Shown: piece by piece, positions 42,865 to 51,731 of the stretch
How the letters are laid out: each line of letters opens with the position of its first letter
Numbering within the stretch: the stretch's first letter is position 1
NCBI RefSeq assembly: GCF_003015145.1
Contig: NZ_CP027845.1
Coordinates: 620,001-684,000, forward strand
DNA from: Candidatus Phycorickettsia trachydisci
GTDB lineage: Bacteria > Pseudomonadota > Alphaproteobacteria > Rickettsiales > Rickettsiaceae
Reading direction: 5' to 3'
Length of the DNA stretch: 64,000 nt
Notes under the pieces: model-generated
Seen by the model: the letters and a program-made list of their open reading frames with translations, nothing else
Databases searched by the model: none
Told to the model about the DNA's origin: nothing
Made by a program: the position numbers and the translations under genes

Positions 42865-45241
42865 ACAATTTATTTAAAAATTCTTCTTTGTTAAGCCTCA
42901 AGCTACGAATTTGAGTATAATCAGCGTAATCATTGGCATTTAGGGACAAGACTTTTAGTAATTTTGGATAATCAACTAAATTCAAATCAGCACTAACCAT
43001 AAAATCTTTTTGCTCGATTAAAAAATAATTTCCTTTAGGTGGAAGAGCTCTATACACTTCCTCTCCTTCTTCAGTAAAATTCATCAGTTCAGCAATATTT
43101 TGTATTAAATTCTCTCCCGATAGTAAAAATCTCGTCGCTACGTTTGCAACAATAGTGGCCCATAGATCACTTGCTGGATCCATTTGACCGGAATCCACAG
43201 ACATTAGAATTATTCCATTTTGCCTTTGCATTTCTTCAAAAGCTTCTGTTAAATATACTGCTGCTAAATATTTTTCTGTTATAAGATCATCTAGATCAGA
43301 TATCACTAAAATTTTCTTACGATTCGGAGAATTTCTCTTAGCAAAAAATTTGAAAAATAAAAACATCACAGCTCCTCTCAAGGCATGATGTTTTTTGAGA
43401 TCTTCCCGATATTGATGAACATATCTCTCTTCTTTTGGATAATTCTTTTTCTCAAAATCAGCTTCAGTGAAAAAACTTAAGTCAAAATAGCAAATATAAT
43501 CCAAATCAAAGTCTGTAATACTGTTAGAAAACAAATCTTTGTATCTAGTTGTAAATAATTCTAGGGTATCCTTAATTCTTTTAGCAGCTGGAGTATTTAA
43601 TACTTCAAGAGTAGCTAAATTCTTTAAAAACTTTTGTTCTACAGGCATTTCTGGTACGGATTGCACAACTTGTAGTAAAATATCACTCTCTTCGTCCGAC
43701 ATTTTTTGCAAATTACAAGCAATACTCAAAAATTCAAACAACTCTTCTTCATCTAAAAACAAAAGAGGATTGGGTAGAGATAGATGATCACAAATTTTAC
43801 CATCCAGAACTTCTATTAGAGCATTGCTCTTAAAATGACTAGCAAGATATAGCACTTCTGGCTTATATTTCATGGACATAGTAAATAAAAAATTTACTAA
43901 CGTAGTCCTACCACTATTCTTAGCACCCAAAACCAATGTATGCCCCACATCATTGGGATGAAAATTAAAGAAATAAATACTACCTTTATTGGTAGCAAAA
44001 TTAACCAAAGGCTTACCCCATACATTTTCATAATTTCCCCCAGGAAGAGCATAGAGACAAGAAAAAGCACCTATATATTTCTTAAGTACTGTCTGATTGC
44101 GTTTAATCAACTGAAAATTTGCTGGAACTCTTGACCAAAAAGCATATTCTATGTCAACGTCTTCTTTTACGCATATTAAGCCTATCTTGGCCATAGCTTC
44201 GGCTACCTTAGAAACATTTTTTTCTAAAGTTTCTAAATCAGATTCTGTGATAGAAATATTAATCTGGTGAGTACAAAATTGCTCTTCATGATTCTCAGAA
44301 GTAATTTCTCTAATTCCTACAGCTTGTATTAAAGAAGCATCTTCTCTCAAACCTGACAAATAATCTAGTTCTTTCAAAGGTTTTTGCGCATCGTCTTTAT
44401 GTATTATAGAAAAAAGCTCATTAATTACCATTGTGCAGTTAAGACCTAATAAATAATGAAGCTGAGATGGAGATACCTCCTGATATTCCTTTAGTCCTAT
44501 AATTGCCACATGCTTTGCTACATCATTTTTATGAATTTCTAAAGTATCATGTCCTATAACGTATTTAGTAGGAGCAACATCAAGCGCTAGATCCATATCT
44601 TTCAGATCTATATCAACTCTGTCAAAATATATAATCCGCCCTAAAAAAGCACTAAAAGGGGATACATATTTACCATTTTCAAAGGTAACTTTTAGCTTTT
44701 TAGCTTCAAACATCCTCAGATCATATAACATCAAATCTACGATTCGATTCAAATCTTCGTGTGCCAACTCTAATCTTTCGGTATGAAGATCACAAATAAA
44801 TCCAGCATCCAGAGAATTGATAAATTTCTGCCAATCAGTTAAGTGCAAAGGGGAATGTTGATATACGATAGTTATGTAAAGATCATTTACAAGTCTTTTT
44901 TTAAGATAATTTTTATTATCCCAAGCATCTTTTAAATCTCGAGCAAATTGTTTTTCATAGGTAACATCATCAGAAAAATCAACTTCCTTTCTAACCGTAG
45001 AAATCCAAATTGCAACCTGATTATTTTTAACGTGCTGATCTATTGATTTACGCAACTCAGTCCTAACGTCGTATAAACCCGTAATTTTATTTCCAAGACG
45101 ATGCACATCCTTAATTGCTATAGTTTGTATTAATCTGCCGTTCTTAGTTAATAAGGTCTGTTCATCATAATGACTAACCATAGGTATGAAATAACTTAGG
45201 TCAAGATCCTTAAATACCTTATCAAAAATATTTTTTTCCAT
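42842..45241 (-). CDS. VirB4-like protein with degenerate ATPase motifs (second VirB4)
   Basis: About 799 residues with the VirB4 layout: N-terminal CagE/TrbE-VirB4 domain and a C-terminal AAA-like domain. The HPNDVGHTLVLGAKNSGRTT segment matches the HVRDVGHTLIIGPTGAGKTV segment of the intact VirB4 at 56433-58841. The Walker A Lys is Arg (NSGRTT, near residues 440-445), and the Walker B/catalytic Glu segment is VISDLDD (near 645) where the intact copy has VLDEAW. It is therefore probably not an ATPase. I chose the ATG at 45241 (MEKNIF); a GTG at 45283 would add 14 hydrophobic residues. Rickettsiales carry two VirB4 copies, and this fits the second. It overlaps the giant gene by 23 bases. Confidence 0.88.
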   Translation of the reverse strand: MEKNIFDKVFKDLDLSYFIPMVSHYDEQTLLTKNGRLIQTIAIKDVHRLGNKITGLYDVRTELRKSIDQHVKNNQVAIWISTVRKEVDFSDDVTYEKQFARDLKDAWDNKNYLKKRLVNDLYITIVYQHSPLHLTDWQKFINSLDAGFICDLHTERLELAHEDLNRIVDLMLYDLRMFEAKKLKVTFENGKYVSPFSAFLGRIIYFDRVDIDLKDMDLALDVAPTKYVIGHDTLEIHKNDVAKHVAIIGLKEYQEVSPSQLHYLLGLNCTMVINELFSIIHKDDAQKPLKELDYLSGLREDASLIQAVGIREITSENHEEQFCTHQINISITESDLETLEKNVSKVAEAMAKIGLICVKEDVDIEYAFWSRVPANFQLIKRNQTVLKKYIGAFSCLYALPGGNYENVWGKPLVNFATNKGSIYFFNFHPNDVGHTLVLGAKNSGRTTLVNFLFTMSMKYKPEVLYLASHFKSNALIEVLDGKICDHLSLPNPLLFLDEEELFEFLSIACNLQKMSDEESDILLQVVQSVPEMPVEQKFLKNLATLEVLNTPAAKRIKDTLELFTTRYKDLFSNSITDFDLDYICYFDLSFFTEADFEKKNYPKEERYVHQYREDLKKHHALRGAVMFLFFKFFAKRNSPNRKKILVISDLDDLITEKYLAAVYLTEAFEEMQRQNGIILMSVDSGQMDPASDLWATIVANVATRFLLSGENLIQNIAELMNFTEEGEEVYRALPPKGNYFLIEQKDFMVSADLNLVDYPKLLKVLSLNANDYADYTQIRSLRLNKEEFLNKLYAAFEIE

Positions 45242-45296
45242 TGTATAAAACACGAATAGATGTTTAAATAATATTAATATCACTTGCAGCCGTAAT

Positions 45297-45305
45297 TGCT
45301 ATGAT
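45297..45305 (+). promoter_or_regulatory. Candidate extended -10 promoter of xseA
   Basis: TGC (45297-45299) then TATGAT (45300-45305), 48 bases before the xseA ATG. Close to consensus at the -10; no clear -35. Confidence 0.5.
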
Positions 45306-45353
45306 ACTTATGGCTGATAATAAAAATAACTTCTCAACTGTTACGAAAAAGTT

Positions 45354-46715
45354 ATGACTCTATTTGAAACTGCTAAATTATCTGATGGCCCAAGCCTTTT
45401 TCATGAATACGAATATTCTGTTAGTCAAATCTCAAGTGAGATTAAAACAATTATTGAGGCAAACCTTGGTTATGTAAGGGTTAAAGGCGAAATATCAGGC
45501 TTAAAAATTGCCGCATCTGGGCATGGTTATTTTAATCTAAAAGATGAAGGAGCAGTTCTGGCCTGTACCTGCTGGAGATCAGCCATGAGTAAAATCAATA
45601 TCAAACTAGAAGATGGCGTTGAAGTAGTTGCTGTTGGCAAAATTTCTACTTACGCAGGTCAATCCAAATATCAATTGAGCGTTGATAAAGTAGAAATCTC
45701 TGGCATTGGTAATTTGATGAAGATACTGGCAGAGCGTAAAGAAAAATTCGAAAAGGAAGGATTATTTGATAAGGCTTACAAAAAACCTTTACCATTTTTA
45801 CCCAAAACTATAGGAGTTGTTACTTCTATCACAGGTTCTGTTATAAAAGACATAATACACCGTATTAGTGATCGTTTTCCTTCGCAGGTACTTATCTGGC
45901 CAGTAACAGTCCAAGGAGAAAATGCTGCTAAAGAAATTTCTGATGCTATTAACAACTTTAACGCTCAAGCAGGAGAACTACGTCCTGACGTAATAATTGT
46001 AGCACGAGGAGGAGGCTCTATTGAAGATTTATGGGCATTTAATGAGGAAGTAGTAGTAAGATCTGTATTTAGTTCCCAGATACCCATCATTTCTGCGGTG
46101 GGACATGAAACAGATTTTACCCTAATTGATTTTGTTGCAGATGTCAGAGCCCCTACTCCCACTGCAGCTGCAGAATTTGCTGTACCAGTATTAAAAGATC
46201 TCAAATTTAGTCTGAACAACTATATAAATATTTTAATAGAAGGACTTAAAAATTATTTTCATAATAAAGAAAAATTGCTTGCAGCTTACAGAGGTAGTCT
46301 AGATCTTGATATATTTATATCCCAAAAACAACAAAGGCTTGATGATTTATGCTTTGCTCTTTTAGAACTACCTGATAAATATTTTCAAATTAAACATCTT
46401 GAATTGTCTAAAATAGATGTCTCTTCAATTGATCTGTCATACTTTTTATCTAACCTAAATCTGACATTAAAAGGCCAAGAAACTAAGCTGAAACATGAAA
46501 TCACCATATTTTTGGACAAAAAAACAGCCGAGATTAACTTACATCAATCACTACTTGAAACTTTAGATATAAAAAATGTTCTCAAAAGGGGCTTTGCTAT
46601 CATCAAACAAGATGATAGAATTATCAGTTATAAAAAGGAATTTGATAATTGCACTCAAGTAGAGATGCAATTTCAAGATGGGTCAATTATTGCAGATGTT
46701 AATGTGAAGAATTGA
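45354..46715 (+). CDS. xseA: Exodeoxyribonuclease VII large subunit
   Basis: Catalytic subunit of the single-strand exonuclease that degrades DNA to short oligonucleotides. The 453 residues contain the N-terminal OB fold (GYVRVKGEISGLK, SGHGYFNLKDE), then the nuclease core with PKTIGVVTS.TGSVIKDI, ARGGGSIEDLWAFNEE and SAVGHETDFTL, and a coiled-coil C-terminal region ending in LKRGFAII. Full length. The small subunit xseB is not in the window. Confidence 0.96.
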   Translation: MTLFETAKLSDGPSLFHEYEYSVSQISSEIKTIIEANLGYVRVKGEISGLKIAASGHGYFNLKDEGAVLACTCWRSAMSKINIKLEDGVEVVAVGKISTYAGQSKYQLSVDKVEISGIGNLMKILAERKEKFEKEGLFDKAYKKPLPFLPKTIGVVTSITGSVIKDIIHRISDRFPSQVLIWPVTVQGENAAKEISDAINNFNAQAGELRPDVIIVARGGGSIEDLWAFNEEVVVRSVFSSQIPIISAVGHETDFTLIDFVADVRAPTPTAAAEFAVPVLKDLKFSLNNYINILIEGLKNYFHNKEKLLAAYRGSLDLDIFISQKQQRLDDLCFALLELPDKYFQIKHLELSKIDVSSIDLSYFLSNLNLTLKGQETKLKHEITIFLDKKTAEINLHQSLLETLDIKNVLKRGFAIIKQDDRIISYKKEFDNCTQVEMQFQDGSIIADVNVKN

Positions 46716-46760
46716 TCCTAAATAGCTGTATACCAAATCATATGTTGTGGAACGCGTTAT

Positions 46761-46845
46761 GCCTCTGTGGTGGAATGGTAGACATGGCAGACTCAAAATC
46801 TGCTGCTTTTTAAGCGTGCTGGTTCAAGTCCAGTCAGAGGTACCA
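46761..46845 (+). tRNA. tRNA-Leu (CAA)
   Basis: Acceptor GCCTCTG/CAGAGGT, anticodon stem GCAGA/TCTGC with loop CTCAAAA (anticodon CAA), a long variable arm as expected for Leu, T-loop TTCAAGT, encoded CCA at 46843-46845. bamD begins 19 bases downstream. Confidence 0.96.
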
Positions 46846-46863
46846 ATAAAAGAGTAATTAAGT

Positions 46864-47670
46864 ATGTTGAAATCTAAAGGTCTTTATCTATTACTGTCTC
46901 TATGTTTCTTAGCATCCTGCACTAAAATCAAAAAATATGCTTCAAGTAACATTACACCAGACTCTACTTTATATACGGTAGGCACCTTGGAAGGTCCTTC
47001 CACCTCTAATCAGAAGAGTACCTATCAAGAAGGCGTTGAATTGTTGAACAAAAAAAAGTACAAAAAAGCGGCAGAAAAATTTGCAAACATTTATTATGAA
47101 GAACCCGGGGGACAAATAACTCCATACGCTGAACTAATGGAAGCATATTCATATTACTTACAAGGAGACTACAAAGATTGTATTGACATTTTAGATAATT
47201 TTATTTCTTTACATCCTGTCCATTATAAAATTGAATGGGCGTATTATCTAAGAGCTAATGCAGCTTTTGAACATATACATGACATATATTATGATCAAAA
47301 TGACACTTTAGATGCTAAAAACTTTTTGGAAGAGGTATTGGATAAATTCCCTTACAGTAAACACAGGGACGATATAAGAGCAAAATTAAGTACTATAGAT
47401 GACTATATAAATGCACGGGAGATGTACATAGGTAAGTACTACATGATTGGACGCAATAACCCTATAGCAGCAATCAATAGATTTTTACCAATAGCTTCAA
47501 CAGATAGTATCCATCAAAGCGAAGCGTTATTTAGACTATATGAAGCTACCCTCTCTCTTGGCTTGAAGGATGAAGCATCCTATTATGCAAATAGACTCAC
47601 TAATAAATTTCCTGACAGCATATGGGCTCAAAAAGCTCGAATTAAGCCTAACTTAAAGGATGATACTTAA
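46864..47670 (+). CDS. bamD: Outer membrane assembly lipoprotein BamD
   Basis: Essential lipoprotein of the BAM complex that inserts beta-barrels into the outer membrane. It has a lipoprotein signal peptide with lipobox LASC (Cys at residue 19). The body is TPR-like: YQEGVELLNKKKYKKAAEKFANIYYEEPGG near residue 58 and following repeats with the family's KIEWAYYLRANAAFEHI and FPYSKHRDDI. The 268-residue length is normal. Its stop overlaps the recN-like start by 11 bases, the usual alphaproteobacterial order bamD-recN. Confidence 0.94.
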   Translation: MLKSKGLYLLLSLCFLASCTKIKKYASSNITPDSTLYTVGTLEGPSTSNQKSTYQEGVELLNKKKYKKAAEKFANIYYEEPGGQITPYAELMEAYSYYLQGDYKDCIDILDNFISLHPVHYKIEWAYYLRANAAFEHIHDIYYDQNDTLDAKNFLEEVLDKFPYSKHRDDIRAKLSTIDDYINAREMYIGKYYMIGRNNPIAAINRFLPIASTDSIHQSEALFRLYEATLSLGLKDEASYYANRLTNKFPDSIWAQKARIKPNLKDDT

Positions 47671-49024
47671 TTTATCGGTCAAGAACTTTTTAATTGTCGA
47701 GTCTGTATATATCGATTTTACAGATGGGGTATCTGCTCTAAATAATAAAAAAGCGGCTGAAAAATCGTTAATACTAGATGCTATTTTACTCTGCTTTGGA
47801 TACAACTTAAATGGCTACGACTATATTCAACAAGGTAAAAACAGCTGCACTTTAACTTCTGAAGTTGATACATCTAAAGTGCCTTCTTTAAAGCAAATAT
47901 TTGAAGATAACGGAATTGAGCATGATGACACAATAATAATTAAAAGGTACCAAAAAATAGATAAAAAGGCATCTTTTTTTATTAATGATCAGCAAGTAAC
48001 TCACCATATGATTAAAGAAATCACCTCAAAATTATTAGAAAATTGTACATTTGGCATAGATTTTAGCAACCCCACCAATCATGCCGATATTCTTGATCGT
48101 TATGGTAAGTTAGAAATATATAAACAAGAAATTAATAAATTATATAATCAATGGCAAGATGGTATCTTAAAACTTGAAAGCTTAACCTTATCAGAAAAGA
48201 GTATTCAAGAAGAAATAGAATATTTAGAATCTGCCATAAATGATCTAAGTCAAGCAGGAGTTAGACCTAATGAAGAGAAAGTGTTATTAGAAGAAATTAA
48301 AGAGTTACAAAAAACTATATCTAACCAAAAATTAATTAAATCTGCTTTAAAACACCTTAGTCAAGTTGATTTAAATGAATCTTTTGCCCAGGTATCAAAA
48401 ATACTAGGCCAAGAAGAATCCCTGACAAGTTCCTTGAATCATTTGGAACAGTCTTTGATAAATTTAGATGCTTGTAAAAAAATCCTGCAGAACAAAGTAT
48501 ATGAATCAAGCCTAGAACATCAAATTTTTGAAATTGAAGAGCGTTTATTTGAGATCAGGACATTAGCAAGAAAACACCAAGTAGATGTAAATTGTTTGCA
48601 CTTGTTTTTCCAAGAAAGCTTATTAAAACTACAAAAATTAAGGAAATATACACAAGAAAAAAATGAACAATCGTCTTACAACAATGAGTTATTCATAAAA
48701 TATCAAAAACAAGCATCTTTTTTAAATCAAAAACGTCAAAAAACAGCCAAAGATTTGGAACAATATGTAGGCCAAATCGCAAGCAATGAAATATTTAAGA
48801 TCAATATCGAAGCAATACCTAAAAAACTAGATAATGTCCAGTTTGTCCTACTCGATCTTGATATGAAAAACGATATTGTTGCTAGTATCAAACTAGCACT
48901 GACGGAGAAAGCAAATCAACCTACTATTCTTTTTAAACAAGAACAAACTTCAAAAAATATAGAAAACTTTATAAAAAAGCAACTAAGTGTTTTATCTATT
49001 AACCATCAAATCATTTGCATATAA
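47660..49024 (+). CDS. recN: Vestigial RecN-like protein lacking ATPase motifs, 454 aa
   Basis: RecN is an SMC-like protein of double-strand break repair. The start ILNLSVKNFLIVESVYIDFTDGV, the FGIDF..PTNHADILDRYG segment and the long coiled coil identify the family. However, the Walker A GETGAGKS is replaced by NNKKAAEKS (about residues 30-38), the signature and Walker B region PT.IFDE.D is PTILFKQEQ (about 425-433), and the protein stops at HQIICI, just before the conserved TH. Normal RecN is about 550 residues. The frame is nonetheless intact and coupled to bamD. It is probably a non-ATPase remnant or a repurposed coiled-coil protein. Confidence 0.85.
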   Translation: MILNLSVKNFLIVESVYIDFTDGVSALNNKKAAEKSLILDAILLCFGYNLNGYDYIQQGKNSCTLTSEVDTSKVPSLKQIFEDNGIEHDDTIIIKRYQKIDKKASFFINDQQVTHHMIKEITSKLLENCTFGIDFSNPTNHADILDRYGKLEIYKQEINKLYNQWQDGILKLESLTLSEKSIQEEIEYLESAINDLSQAGVRPNEEKVLLEEIKELQKTISNQKLIKSALKHLSQVDLNESFAQVSKILGQEESLTSSLNHLEQSLINLDACKKILQNKVYESSLEHQIFEIEERLFEIRTLARKHQVDVNCLHLFFQESLLKLQKLRKYTQEKNEQSSYNNELFIKYQKQASFLNQKRQKTAKDLEQYVGQIASNEIFKINIEAIPKKLDNVQFVLLDLDMKNDIVASIKLALTEKANQPTILFKQEQTSKNIENFIKKQLSVLSINHQIICI

Positions 49025-49360
49025 CTTATCTTATTAATAATCTTTAATACTCTATTTTTTTACGAATATTTTCAAATTTACTATCTGTAAAGTCTTGATT
49101 ATACGATAGAACAACCAATACCCGATATAACATAATCTCACCTTCAAAGAACCTTCAATAAGGTCAATTATGGATAATATTTGAAACAAACTTTTAGCAC
49201 AAATCTGGCAACTTTATCATATGCTAAAATAAATGCATCTTTTTTTGTTCAAAGTGCTAATTTATTTACTGAAAATCATATTTAATATGTCATTATCCAT
49301 GTGGGTTGCAAGCATAATTAATACTGCTGCAAATAGATAGGTGTAAAATGATTTATTTAC
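49025..49360. other. Intergenic region between recN-like and secretin genes
   Basis: No gene is seen in these 336 bases, and no remnant of the missing RecN C-terminus was found immediately after the stop. It contains an extended -10 candidate at 49222-49230 (TGC then TAAAAT) and nine-base inverted copies ATGGATAAT and ATTATCCAT about 120 bases apart. Confidence 0.4.
49222..49230 (+). promoter_or_regulatory. Candidate extended -10 promoter of the secretin gene
   Basis: TGC (49222-49224) then TAAAAT (49225-49230), about 130 bases before the start codon. No good -35. Confidence 0.3.
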
Positions 49361-50974
49361 ATGCGCAATAAGTTAAAAATATTTTTAGGAATATTAGTTC
49401 TGCTATTTGGTTGTAATAAGAAATTTCCTAAGGAATTCAACCAAAATATTCAAGATCTAAACAAATTTCAAACCTTTACTGAAGTTCAAGGTGAAGCAAA
49501 GCCAATCGAGACTATTAATGCCATTAAGCATCGTTATTGCAAACGTGCTGATATACATTTTAAAGAATTAACTTTTCGTAATTTGTCTCTTTTACTTTCC
49601 AGAATCTATAATACCCAAATTAATATAACTCAAAATCCTGATTTACTACTCACCATCAATTACTCCAATATATGTTTAGAAGATTTACTAGATCAATTAG
49701 GTGGTTTGTATAATATAGGTTATGCGAAAAGCAATTTTGGCTATAATCTTGACTACAAAACTCTTAAAACAAAATTTTTCACGATTAATTACCATAACTT
49801 TAAAAGAAGTGGTAGCTCAACAACATCAATACAAGGAGGAAGTTCTTTATCAAGCTCTACAGGAGGAAGTAACTCGGGACAAACAACAATTCAAACACAA
49901 ACTGAAGACAGTTTTTGGAACAATATAGCTCAAAACCTTAACATATTGCTAGGAGTAGTAGGACAAACTAACACTGCTCTAACAAGTAATCCGATGGCTT
50001 CGGATGGAGAACCAAGCTTTAGCATATATAAGGAGAGCGGAATTATAGTTGTTAGCGCATTTCCTAAAGCTATGAAAAATGTCGAAAAATTCATTAACAA
50101 GGTTAATAAAATTTGTTCTAAGCAAGTGCATATTGAAGCAAAAATCCTAGAAGTAACCTTGTCTGACGAATTCTCAACCGGAATTGATTGGAACATCTTA
50201 GAAACTTTAAGAAGCGGTATGACACTTACTAGCTCAGATTCCATAAATTCAAAATTAGATATGAGTATGCCATCATCTAGAATGACTATAAAAGCAACTA
50301 ATCAAAATACATTTAAATCAACAATTGAGGCATTAGCAACACAAGGTAAGGTATCTGTATTATCTTCCCCTAAAATATCTGTACTTAATAATCAAAAAGC
50401 TGTATTTAAGTTTGGTGAAGATCAGTATCATATTACAGGTGTAACAAGTTCTACCTCTTCTAGTAGCAACAATAATAACAATAACAACACAAATAACGCA
50501 ATTGCCACCCCAACACTTACAGCAATGTTTTCAGGGATCTCTTTGGATGCAACTCCAACAATTACTCACAATAACCAAGTGATTATGCACGTACACCCTA
50601 CTGTTACTACTATCAATGAAGAAGATAGAAGCTTTAAGCTCTCAGGACAAGAATCTACAATACCTTTAGCTTCAGTAGATACACGCGAGGCAGATACGGT
50701 AGTTAAAGCTCGTAATGGAGATATAATAGTAGTGGGAGGTTTAATGCAGAATACAGTCAGAATGATCAGATCAGGTCCAGCTACAAAAATTAAATTCTTT
50801 GAAAGAATATTTGGAACCAAACAAGAGCATGTCGAAAGAAAAGAGCTTGTATTATTACTCCGCCCGGTTGTAGTTGATAGCGAAACCGCAAAACCTGACT
50901 TCTCTAGATATTTATTGGATGAAGAAGGTGAAATATTAGAACCAAGACCAAGTATTGTCGAATTTGACGAGTAA
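49361..50974 (+). CDS. Secretin-family lipoprotein (type IV pilus MshL/PilN-like)
   Basis: An outer-membrane secretin. It has a lipoprotein signal with Cys at residue 18 (LLFGC), a short N-terminal domain with an STN-like segment (about 60-115), a Ser/Gly-rich linker (about 155-180), and an N1-like domain (SFSIYKESGIIVVSAFPKAMKNVEKF). The secretin core at about 245-510 has VHIEAKILEVTL, VLSSPKISVLNNQKAVFKFG and DIIVVGGLM. An Asn-rich low-complexity run lies at about 365-378. Most similar by eye to MshL/PilN secretins of type IV pili. No pilus or type II secretion gene is nearby, so the partner system is unknown. Confidence 0.85.
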   Translation: MRNKLKIFLGILVLLFGCNKKFPKEFNQNIQDLNKFQTFTEVQGEAKPIETINAIKHRYCKRADIHFKELTFRNLSLLLSRIYNTQINITQNPDLLLTINYSNICLEDLLDQLGGLYNIGYAKSNFGYNLDYKTLKTKFFTINYHNFKRSGSSTTSIQGGSSLSSSTGGSNSGQTTIQTQTEDSFWNNIAQNLNILLGVVGQTNTALTSNPMASDGEPSFSIYKESGIIVVSAFPKAMKNVEKFINKVNKICSKQVHIEAKILEVTLSDEFSTGIDWNILETLRSGMTLTSSDSINSKLDMSMPSSRMTIKATNQNTFKSTIEALATQGKVSVLSSPKISVLNNQKAVFKFGEDQYHITGVTSSTSSSSNNNNNNNTNNAIATPTLTAMFSGISLDATPTITHNNQVIMHVHPTVTTINEEDRSFKLSGQESTIPLASVDTREADTVVKARNGDIIVVGGLMQNTVRMIRSGPATKIKFFERIFGTKQEHVERKELVLLLRPVVVDSETAKPDFSRYLLDEEGEILEPRPSIVEFDE

Positions 50975-50995
50975 GATTACTCATAAAACTTTGAT

Positions 50996-51072
50996 TGGCG
51001 GGAGCAACGGGGCTCGAACCCGCGGCCTTCTGCGTGACAGGCAGATGCTCTAACCAACTGAGCTATGCCCCC
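50996..51072 (-). tRNA. tRNA-Asp (GTC)
   Basis: Minus strand cloverleaf: acceptor GGGGGCA/TGCTCCC, anticodon stem TCTGC/GCAGA with loop CTGTCAC (anticodon GTC), T-loop TTCGAGC, encoded 3' GCCA (bases 50999 down to 50996). It lies convergent to the secretin gene. Confidence 0.97.
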
Positions 51073-51201
51073 TATTAAAACACCTAGTTATTCTAACATC
51101 CTTTCGATCTACTTCAAAGAACTGATTTAAATATTTTTATTGTTTTTCTATGAGCAAAATATTAATGTTATTCTATTACATAACCCCATGTAGAAGTTTA
51201 T

Positions 51202-51654
51202 ATGCTAACGTTTCACACACTTTTCAGGAGTTTACCAGGCATTTGGAAGATAACAAGAAATATAATATCTCAAATTCAGCATGAAAACCTTAAAATCACA
51301 GGCCACGGAACGTTTATTACATCTCATGATGATACTAATCTTCTTTTATATTCAGAAAAAGTAAACGTTAATGTTCGTGGCAAAGTCAATACAGGTACAC
51401 AAAAATATCGATATAAATATGACCCAACAAAGCCATCTGTATCTAAGTACTTTAATGATGGGAGATTTTTTTATGAATTAAAGATATTAGATATAGATAA
51501 AATGATGGGAGAACATTTGTGCATTAAAGATAAGTACACAGCTCAGTACATTTTTAAAGAAGACCATTTTACACTTACTTATGCGGTAAAAGGACCATCT
51601 AAGTCTTATAAAATCATTACAGAGTATACAAAATTACCTCTAAAGATGATTTAG
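51202..51654 (+). CDS. DUF6314-like protein, 150 aa
   Basis: A small soluble protein with no signal peptide. The pattern F.SLPGIWKITR near the N-terminus, then LLLYSEKVNVNVRG, KYRYKY, YFNDGRFFYELKI and TLTYAVKGPSKSYKIITEY resembles the DUF6314 family, predicted to have a lipocalin-like beta-barrel. Biochemical function unknown. It stands alone, converging on the second virB6 gene. Confidence 0.7.
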   Translation: MLTFHTLFRSLPGIWKITRNIISQIQHENLKITGHGTFITSHDDTNLLLYSEKVNVNVRGKVNTGTQKYRYKYDPTKPSVSKYFNDGRFFYELKILDIDKMMGEHLCIKDKYTAQYIFKEDHFTLTYAVKGPSKSYKIITEYTKLPLKMI

Positions 51655-51731
51655 ACATTACTGTAGAAAATAACAAAATTATATAAGGAAAAATGATCAG
51701 ATAAATAAGTACCACACATATATTATCTACC

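Noticed and set aside
45241-45283. GTG at 45283 as the start of the degenerate virB4
   Set aside because: It adds 14 hydrophobic residues without a ribosome-binding site; the ATG at 45241 gives a VirB4-like N-terminus.
49165-49300. Inverted repeat ATGGATAAT / ATTATCCAT upstream of the secretin gene
   Set aside because: Nine-base arms about 120 bases apart are not unexpected in AT-rich DNA, and there is no supporting context.
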